Shown here: positions 6,325-10,712 of the stretch, piece after piece
Position numbering within the stretch: the stretch's first letter is position 1
Layout of the letters: every line of letters begins with the position of its first letter
Source of the DNA: Desulfobacterales bacterium
GTDB taxonomy: Bacteria; Desulfobacterota; Desulfobulbia; Desulfobulbales; BM004
Assembly (NCBI GenBank): GCA_030621655.1
Contig: JAUXHH010000041.1
Span: forward strand, 1 to 10,712
Length of the DNA: 10,712 nt
Direction: 5' to 3'
Made by a program: the position numbers and the translations under genes
The notes under the pieces: generated by a model
What the model saw: the letters and a program-made list of their open reading frames with translations, nothing else
What the model was told of the DNA's origin: nothing
Database searches by the model: none

Positions 6325-7842
6325 ATGAATTTTTTTAACGAACTCACCATAAGCACTTCCTTTCCTGTGTGCTATAACCTGCTGCCTCACTATACAGCAG
6401 AGGGACAGAAGCATGCCCCCCTCATGAATTGTGTGGAGGAAGCATTGTCAGATGGACGCATAGGCAGCTTTTTTCTTTCCGATCACCCTGCACATCCCCA
6501 GGAAATATCATCACTGCAACTGGCAGAGGATATTATTGCTGCCGGGGGTGAACCTCTTATTTCTCTGGCATTAACCTTTTACGATAAAAACACTGTTATA
6601 GAAAAGCTGCAGCAATATTGCCAAATGGGTGTCGAGCAATTCCTGTTTGTCTCGGGTGAGTACCCGGCAATGCCTGATAATAAGCAGACAAAACCCGCTT
6701 TTGATCTTGACTGTGTGCAACTGCTCATGCTGCTGGATGAGTTGGGTATTTCTGCAGGCCTGAAAAATTCCCCTGAACCCAAAAATGTTATTGGTGAAGA
6801 GATAAATATTGTCAAAGGGTGCGCTGTTTCACCTTTCAAATCACTTGAGAGCGAACAGGTATGGCAATATGAAAAACTCAAACGAAAAATCGCAGTAGGC
6901 GCTGATTTTGTTATGACGCAGCTGGGATATGACATTCGCAAATTTGATGAATTGGTACGTTTTTGCACCCTGCAGAATATCACTGCCCCCCTGGTGGGAA
7001 ATATTTTTATTACAGACAGACACACCGCACAGCTCATCCGGGAAAGAAACATCCCTGGAGTCAAGATGCCGGACCGGTTGCTGCAGACTCTGATCCAGGA
7101 AGAGAATGATCCCCCAAAACAGTTCACCCGGAGTGCTCAAACATTGGCTGTGTTAAAAGGGCTTGGGTACCATGGAACTCTTATCGGGGGGAATTCGTCC
7201 GACTTTTCAGCAGTAAAACTGGTACTGGATGAAGCAGAGGGATTCCAGTCCGACTGGCAGAATTTCCTGGTCGATCTGGATTATTCCGATTCCTCATTTT
7301 ATTATTTCCAAAAAGATTCCCGACCGGGACTCAACAACAATCAACCGTCCCCGGTGGAGCCAAAACATTTCCCCTATCCCATGTACTCCTTCAGCTATTT
7401 TGTTGACTGGATGGTTTATCTACCCCGGGGTCCTCTTTTTAAGATGACAGGACGCTTTTGCCGTTTCTGCAATGGCCGCAAATTCTGGCATTCATCCATT
7501 TGGCTTCTGGAATTTCTCTCCAAGGGCCCACTTTACGGTTGCAAAATGTGTGGGGACTGTGTGCTTTATGCCTGCGGATTTCTCTGTTACCAGTCTGGAT
7601 GCCCAAAAAAAATGGTAAACGGCCCCTGCGGCGGCAGTATAAATGGCTATTGCGAAGTTTTCCCGGACAAAAAACTCTGTTTCTGGGTAAGGGTTTACAA
7701 GCAGATGAAAGGAGTTTCGCAGCACGTTACCTTTAGCGCACCCCCAATTCCTGCCAGAGGCTCTCAGCTTAACAAAACTTCCTCATGGATTAACTTCTTC
7801 CTGGGCAAAGATCATCGTAAAATGCACTTTGAGGATGACTAG
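6325..7842 (+). CDS. MetF-MetV fusion: methylenetetrahydrofolate reductase-like with MTHFR_C cysteine-rich tail
   Basis: The 505 residues split into a MetF-like barrel (about 1-300) and a C-terminal MTHFR_C/MetV-type region (about 350-460). MetF landmarks include LSDHP (51-55), YDKN (86-89), ADFVMTQLGYD (193-203) and GVKMPDRLL (245-253). The tail is very cysteine-rich: CRFC (379, 382), CKMCGDC (406, 409, 412), C417, C421, C426, GPCGG (C435), C443 and C452. MetV-type subunits bind zinc and accompany MetF in Wood-Ljungdahl organisms, where the pair reduces methylene-tetrahydrofolate. Several MetF positions are unusual by hand alignment: the catalytic Glu of the VELxPP motif appears as N18 (YNLLPH), the His before LTxxDxN as A82, and the GD motif as GE (E112). 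Activity may be altered. The ATG at 6325 has no good ribosome binding site, but the barrel begins at once. No hdr or other Wood-Ljungdahl gene is adjacent. A 35-residue polar tail follows the cysteine domain. Confidence 0.85.
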   Translation: MNFFNELTISTSFPVCYNLLPHYTAEGQKHAPLMNCVEEALSDGRIGSFFLSDHPAHPQEISSLQLAEDIIAAGGEPLISLALTFYDKNTVIEKLQQYCQMGVEQFLFVSGEYPAMPDNKQTKPAFDLDCVQLLMLLDELGISAGLKNSPEPKNVIGEEINIVKGCAVSPFKSLESEQVWQYEKLKRKIAVGADFVMTQLGYDIRKFDELVRFCTLQNITAPLVGNIFITDRHTAQLIRERNIPGVKMPDRLLQTLIQEENDPPKQFTRSAQTLAVLKGLGYHGTLIGGNSSDFSAVKLVLDEAEGFQSDWQNFLVDLDYSDSSFYYFQKDSRPGLNNNQPSPVEPKHFPYPMYSFSYFVDWMVYLPRGPLFKMTGRFCRFCNGRKFWHSSIWLLEFLSKGPLYGCKMCGDCVLYACGFLCYQSGCPKKMVNGPCGGSINGYCEVFPDKKLCFWVRVYKQMKGVSQHVTFSAPPIPARGSQLNKTSSWINFFLGKDHRKMHFEDD

Positions 7843-8015
7843 CCCGGGTTTCTCACGAACAGTTCGGCGGATGATTTAATTTTCATGGTTATTTGCACTC
7901 TGTCATTATTCGAACCCCGCTGATTATGTTATAAGTCAAGCAATTTCAGAATGTTACAGTTGACTGCCGAAGTGTGTGACTGCGGGCTAGTTTTTTCCTG
8001 GTGTATGGCACAAAA

Positions 8016-8039
8016 AAGCCGCGACTTTTGCCACGGCTT
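8016..8039 (-). terminator. Intrinsic terminator after the 81-residue protein gene
   Basis: On the minus strand AAGCCGTGGC pairs with GTCGCGGCTT through ten pairs including two G-U, over an AAAA loop, and is followed by a TTTTTT run (8012-8017 region). On the plus strand two of those pairs become mismatches, so it is best suited to the minus-strand gene. It could still stop plus-strand read-through from 7842, since TTCTTATCTTTT follows. Confidence 0.75.
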
Positions 8040-8079
8040 CTTATCTTTTAGAGTTTTCCATTGTTAACAATTTTCTTTC

Positions 8080-8325
8080 TCAGCTCAAACTCAACGTGTT
8101 TAATTCCTCTCTATCGAGGGCCTCAACGGTCGGACAGGCTGTCATCACTTCACAGAGACGATCATCCATCTCTGTCACTAAAATGTGCAGCTCTTCAATC
8201 TGAGGGAGTAGTCTGTATTTATCGATAGACGGCATCACGTCTATCTTTCTGGAAAGTTCATGGAGCTTGCCGCTCCAGACCTCCAGTTCCTCACCAATAT
8301 TTGAACAATATTTTATGCTTGCCAT
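8080..8325 (-). CDS. Small helical protein of unknown function (81 residues)
   Basis: The protein starts MASIKYCSNIGEELEVWSGK and continues as amphipathic helices (LHELSRKIDVMP, KYRLLPQIEELHILVTEMDDRLCEV), ending in TACPTVEALDREELNTLSLS. It has no signal peptide or membrane segment and is acidic, so it is probably a cytoplasmic helical bundle. Similar short proteins with an IKYC start and a CPT near the end are, from memory, found in deltaproteobacteria without a known role. The start at 8325 is set by AGGAGGT 6 bases upstream; the longer in-frame reading from 8391 would contain that site and a GCCGGC hairpin. It has its own terminator and a dyad-rich leader, so it looks independently controlled. 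Confidence 0.75.
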   Translation of the reverse strand: MASIKYCSNIGEELEVWSGKLHELSRKIDVMPSIDKYRLLPQIEELHILVTEMDDRLCEVMTACPTVEALDREELNTLSLS

Positions 8326-8337
8326 GACAAACCTCCT

Positions 8338-8353
8338 GCCGGCAAGTGCCGGC
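8338..8353 (-). promoter_or_regulatory. GCCGGC hairpin next to the ribosome binding site
   Basis: Two GCCGGC hexamers (8338-8343, 8348-8353) flank a 4-base loop. In the minus-strand mRNA they form a GC-only 6-base stem ending right at the AGGAGGT of the 81-residue gene. It could modulate translation or mRNA stability. Confidence 0.45.
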
Positions 8354-8420
8354 TTGATATATATACCTTTTGTTTTCCAGGCAACTGACATACACAGCTG
8401 CAGAAGTTATATTATTTCTT

Positions 8421-8439
8421 ATTCTTAGACTATAAGAAT
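8421..8439. repeat. Perfect 7-base inverted repeat, ATTCTTA/TAAGAAT
   Basis: ATTCTTA (8421-8427) and TAAGAAT (8433-8439) are separated by GACTA. This has the form of an operator for a dimeric regulator, about 100 bases upstream of the 81-residue gene. Confidence 0.4.
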
Positions 8440-8461
8440 CATTCCTGAATTGGCAATGCAG

Positions 8462-8499
8462 GCACCTTGCTGCAAAATTTTGTTTAAGGTGCTTAAACA
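8462..8499. promoter_or_regulatory. Overlapping, mutually exclusive dyads
   Basis: Three symmetric elements overlap: GCACCTT (8462-8468) with AAGGTGC (8486-8492); the palindrome CAAAATTTTG (8473-8482); and TGTTTAAG (8481-8488) with CTTAAACA (8492-8499) around GTG. The first and third pairings share bases and cannot form together. This suits a switch in RNA or a compound operator. The 8392-8718 intergenic stretch holds these, the dyad at 8421-8439 and a candidate promoter at 8626-8654; I see no gene in it. Confidence 0.4.
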
Positions 8500-8625
8500 T
8501 ATAGCATCCGCCCCCAATCAAACTCATAAAATTGTTAATTCCCAGTTGCAAATTGAAAACAGCACTTTCGATATTTCCTTTCAGGGACCAATAGTTAATC
8601 CTGACCCGGGCCCCATAATTTTCCC

Positions 8626-8654
8626 TTGACTTTACTCCCCCTTTTTTCTAGTCA
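8626..8654 (+). promoter_or_regulatory. Candidate promoter for the three-gene plus-strand operon
   Basis: TTGACT (8626-8631) is followed after 17 bases by TAGTCA (8649-8654). The -35 is good and the -10 weak. The leader to the start at 8719 would be about 60 bases. Confidence 0.35.
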
Positions 8655-8718
8655 GTTCACCATACATGTCATTTCCATAAGGCTCTTTTTTTAACATCAT
8701 ATGCCAGGAGGTACAGTC

Positions 8719-9456
8719 ATGAGGCGGGTCATTCTAACTGCATTTTTCTTTGTGTTTTTCTCTATCACTCCAGCGGCAGCACAGGAACAATTTGAAATGG
8801 ATGTCATCAGTACATCCAAAGGGAATCTTGAAATCACCTTCATCGGTCATGGAACACTAATGCTCGCCTATGACGGCAAGATCATCCATGTAGACCCTTA
8901 CAGCAAGGTTGCCGATTTTAGCAAACTGCCGGTGGCGGATATCATTCTTCTCACTCACCATCACCATGATCACCTGGATCCGGCTGCCCTGGAACTGGTG
9001 CGCAATGATAAAACCACAGTGGTGCTGACAGAAATATGTGCCCAGACTCTTGAATCTGGTATCATCATGAAAAATGGTGCTGTCCAAACCATTAAGTCTA
9101 TAAAAATTGAGGCGGTTCCGGCTTACAACCTGGTGCACAAGCGTGATACCGGCCAGGTCTATCATCCCAGGGGGGAAGGCAATGGCTATATCATGACCTT
9201 TGGTGACATCCGTCTCTATATTGCGGGAGATACAGAAAACACTCCTGAAATGAAAGGGCTTAAAGATATCGATTATGCCTTTCTGCCCATGAACCTGCCC
9301 TACACCATGACACCTGAAATGGTGGCAGATGCAGCCGGTAAATTTAAACCCGGAGTACTTTATCCGTATCATTACGGAGAGACTGACACAGCGCGTGTTA
9401 TATCCTTACTCAAGGACAGTCCTGAAGTAGAGGTGCGCATCCGCGAAATGCAGTAA
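8719..9456 (+). CDS. Exported metallo-beta-lactamase-fold hydrolase (UlaG-like)
   Basis: The protein has 245 residues, with a Sec signal peptide (RRVILTAFFFVFFSITPAAA, cleavage after AAA near residue 21), so it is periplasmic. The fold is the UlaG/YtkL-type branch of the metallo-beta-lactamase superfamily: FIGHGTLML (41-49), the metal motif HHHHDH giving H80, H82, D84 and H85, then EAVPAYNLVH with a HPRGEGNGY segment (149-157), IAGDTENTPEM with D171, and YPYHYGE with H218. All expected metal ligands appear to be present. Substrates in this branch vary (lactones, phosphodiesters, others) and cannot be told here. Most relatives are cytoplasmic, so the signal peptide is a distinguishing point. 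The ATG at 8719 is chosen because AGGAGGT lies 6 bases upstream; the ATG at 8701 would place that site inside the gene. It is the first gene of a probable operon. Confidence 0.9.
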   Translation: MRRVILTAFFFVFFSITPAAAQEQFEMDVISTSKGNLEITFIGHGTLMLAYDGKIIHVDPYSKVADFSKLPVADIILLTHHHHDHLDPAALELVRNDKTTVVLTEICAQTLESGIIMKNGAVQTIKSIKIEAVPAYNLVHKRDTGQVYHPRGEGNGYIMTFGDIRLYIAGDTENTPEMKGLKDIDYAFLPMNLPYTMTPEMVADAAGKFKPGVLYPYHYGETDTARVISLLKDSPEVEVRIREMQ

Positions 9457-9471
9457 AAATATTTGATCATT

Positions 9472-10026
9472 ATGCAGTCATTGGCACGTTTCATATTAAA
9501 AATATTTGGGTGGCGGGCTGAACTGGAAGTTCAGATGGCGGACAAATGTGTACTTGTGGCTGCTCCCCATACAACAAACTGGGACTTCCCGCTTGCAATC
9601 CTCGGCATGTCTGCCATGGGCATCAAATTCAACTGGGTTGCAAAACATACGCTTTTCCGGTGGCCTTTTGGATTTTTCATGCGTTTACTTGGAGGTATAT
9701 CGCTTGACCGCAAATCCGGTGGCGCCGGTTTCGCAATTAAAGCGGTTGAAACCTTTCATAAACTTGATCGCTTTGTATTGGCAATTGCCCCTGAGGGTAC
9801 GCGACACAGGACCGACTACTGGAAGGCCGGCTTTTATAAGATAGCCACAAAAAGTAATGTTCCGATCGCCCTGGGTTATGTTGATTTCAAGAAAAAAATA
9901 ATTGGGATCGGCAAGATATTGATGCCAAGCGGCAACAGGGATAAAGACTTTGTAATGATAAAAGATTTTTATCTGGATAAATCCGGCAAGTATTCTAAAA
10001 AACAGGGAGAGATACGGCTCAGATAA
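9472..10026 (+). CDS. PlsC-family 1-acyl-glycerol-phosphate acyltransferase-like protein
   Basis: The 184-residue protein carries the acyltransferase motifs in order: HTTNWD (H33 and D38, the catalytic HX4D), GGISLDR (74-80), APEGTR (106-111) and VPIALGYVDF (130-139). Such enzymes transfer a fatty acyl group to lysophosphatidic acid or a related acceptor at the inner membrane. It is shorter than E. coli PlsC (about 245 residues) and belongs to the compact forms, so the acceptor may differ. A hydrophobic N-terminus (LARFILKIFGW) could associate with the membrane. The start is taken as the ATG at 9472; a TTG at 9463 is in frame but less likely, and no clear ribosome binding site is visible. It begins 15 bases after the hydrolase stop, so translation may be coupled. 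Confidence 0.88.
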   Translation: MQSLARFILKIFGWRAELEVQMADKCVLVAAPHTTNWDFPLAILGMSAMGIKFNWVAKHTLFRWPFGFFMRLLGGISLDRKSGGAGFAIKAVETFHKLDRFVLAIAPEGTRHRTDYWKAGFYKIATKSNVPIALGYVDFKKKIIGIGKILMPSGNRDKDFVMIKDFYLDKSGKYSKKQGEIRLR

Positions 10027-10057
10027 CCGGGCTGATCTGTTTCTGAAAAAATACATC

Positions 10058-10582
10058 ATGGACGAGAATAGAAAAAAAAACAAATCAACTGCCGAACTTG
10101 CGGGAGAAGACCTGTTTAACTTTGCGACAGACCGTGAAGACATAAAAACATTAATAGCGCACCTGCCCAAAGAGACAGAGTGTAAACCTGAAACAGTTGA
10201 ATACGAACTCCAGATCCTGAAAATTATCAGTACCGGCTGGTCCATATCTTTCTACCTGGAAAACACCTCCCTGCGGAATCAGCTTGCAGAAATTTACTGG
10301 AAATCGGTTCATGAATTTTCCGAGACACTGTCCGAGACCACCCAACTCATGACCGGTCAGAACATTAATTATTTTCAAATTCTAAAAGATCGACTGGACA
10401 TGTATGTGGCAGCCTTAACAGAAAAACCTGAGGCAACTGAACCCGCCGCTGTGATAGGCCCGGAATTTTCCAGGGTCTGTGGAAATGCTGCTGATGTTTT
10501 TGCTGTCATGACCGGTTCCAGGATGTTCATTATCACAATTGCCAGTGTAAAGGAATACCTTGAGGCGCTTGAGCTGCAATAG
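10058..10582 (+). CDS. Helical protein of unknown function (174 residues)
   Basis: I do not recognise a family. The protein is acidic and predicted helical throughout, with a basic N-terminal patch (NRKKNKS), an amphipathic core (YELQILKIISTGWSISFYLE; NQLAEIYWKSVHEFSETL), a proline/alanine-rich linker (EKPEATEPAAVIGPE, about 122-136) and a hydrophobic C-terminal segment (AADVFAVMTGSRMFIITIAS, about 144-163) that is not convincingly a membrane span. There is no signal peptide. The ATG at 10058 has no clear Shine-Dalgarno sequence. It follows the acyltransferase by 31 bases on the same strand and is probably the last gene of that operon, though no terminator is visible in the 130 bases that remain. 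Confidence 0.75.
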   Translation: MDENRKKNKSTAELAGEDLFNFATDREDIKTLIAHLPKETECKPETVEYELQILKIISTGWSISFYLENTSLRNQLAEIYWKSVHEFSETLSETTQLMTGQNINYFQILKDRLDMYVAALTEKPEATEPAAVIGPEFSRVCGNAADVFAVMTGSRMFIITIASVKEYLEALELQ

Positions 10583-10712
10583 GTATGCAGCATAATGCAC
10601 CATGTCCCTGGCATTCTTCAGTTTTATGTGATGTTTTGGCTTTATTGCGGCTTGAGGGAATCTGAATTTTACACGGGAAAACAAGCCCTGTTCATTGCTT
10701 CTCTTCCTGATA

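Noticed and set aside
6579..7127. 182-codon minus-strand open frame
   Set aside because: It is antisense to the MetF-like barrel and rich in Ser/Cys, typical of a shadow frame.
7896..7930. TTCGAACCCCGC, resembling a tRNA T-loop (minus strand GGGGTTCGAAT)
   Set aside because: The bases on the two sides of the loop do not pair as a T-arm on either strand, and no acceptor, D or anticodon arm is nearby. At best it is a chance match or a remnant.
8431..8449. Possible second Fur box (TATAAGAATCATTCCTGAA)
   Set aside because: The left half fits, but the right half agrees poorly; the ATTCTTA/TAAGAAT dyad explains the symmetry better.
8857..9372. 171-codon minus-strand open frame
   Set aside because: It lies opposite the metallo-beta-lactamase-fold gene, whose signal peptide, metal ligands and ribosome binding site are convincing; the antisense protein has no recognisable features.
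10629..10712. Open plus-strand frame from ATG near 10631 to the right edge
   Set aside because: Only about 27 codons are visible, with no ribosome binding site and no recognisable sequence; it cannot be supported as a gene start.

Overview
The window looks like chromosomal DNA of a Gram-negative anaerobe, most likely a Desulfobacterota (sulfate- or sulfur-metabolising deltaproteobacterial) lineage. The reasons are a mid-40s GC content by eye, Sec signal peptides for periplasmic proteins, a MetF-like protein fused to a MetV-type cysteine-rich tail, a two-CW cysteine protein, and a small family of helical proteins that I associate with this phylum. The lineage is inferred from gene content only. 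I see no rRNA, tRNA, CRISPR array, transposase or phage structural gene.

Layout, left to right. (1) Bases 1-547 (minus): the start of an exported protein of unknown function with a CxC motif just after the signal peptide; it runs off the left edge. (2) Bases 548-862: a divergent control region with a candidate promoter and a good Fur-box-like palindrome at 721-739. It leads into a secreted YncE-type beta-propeller protein (863-2014, plus), which ends at a hairpin terminator. (3) Bases 2095-3876 (minus): a free-standing primase-helicase-like protein (zinc finger, Toprim, DnaB/RecA-like ATPase) with an altered Toprim metal site. (4) Bases 3877-4711: a strong terminator, a G9 tract and a small two-CW protein (4161-4448, minus). 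(5) Bases 4712-6172 (minus): a cardiolipin synthase with two intact HKD motifs. (6) Bases 6325-7842 (plus, divergent from cls): a MetF-MetV fusion whose MetF half lacks several usual active-site residues. (7) Bases 8080-8325 (minus): an 81-residue helical protein with its own terminator and a leader full of inverted repeats. (8) Bases 8719-10582 (plus): a probable three-gene operon of an exported metallo-beta-lactamase-fold hydrolase, a PlsC-family acyltransferase and a helical protein of unknown function.

The genes do not form one obvious pathway. Two touch phospholipid synthesis (cls, and the PlsC-like acyltransferase), one touches one-carbon metabolism, and one is probably iron-regulated. 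The points most worth a second look are the Fur box in front of the YncE-like gene, the MetF-MetV fusion with substituted catalytic positions, the primase-helicase with a lost Toprim DxD, and the overlapping dyads at 8421-8499. I did not find a clear new multi-gene system.
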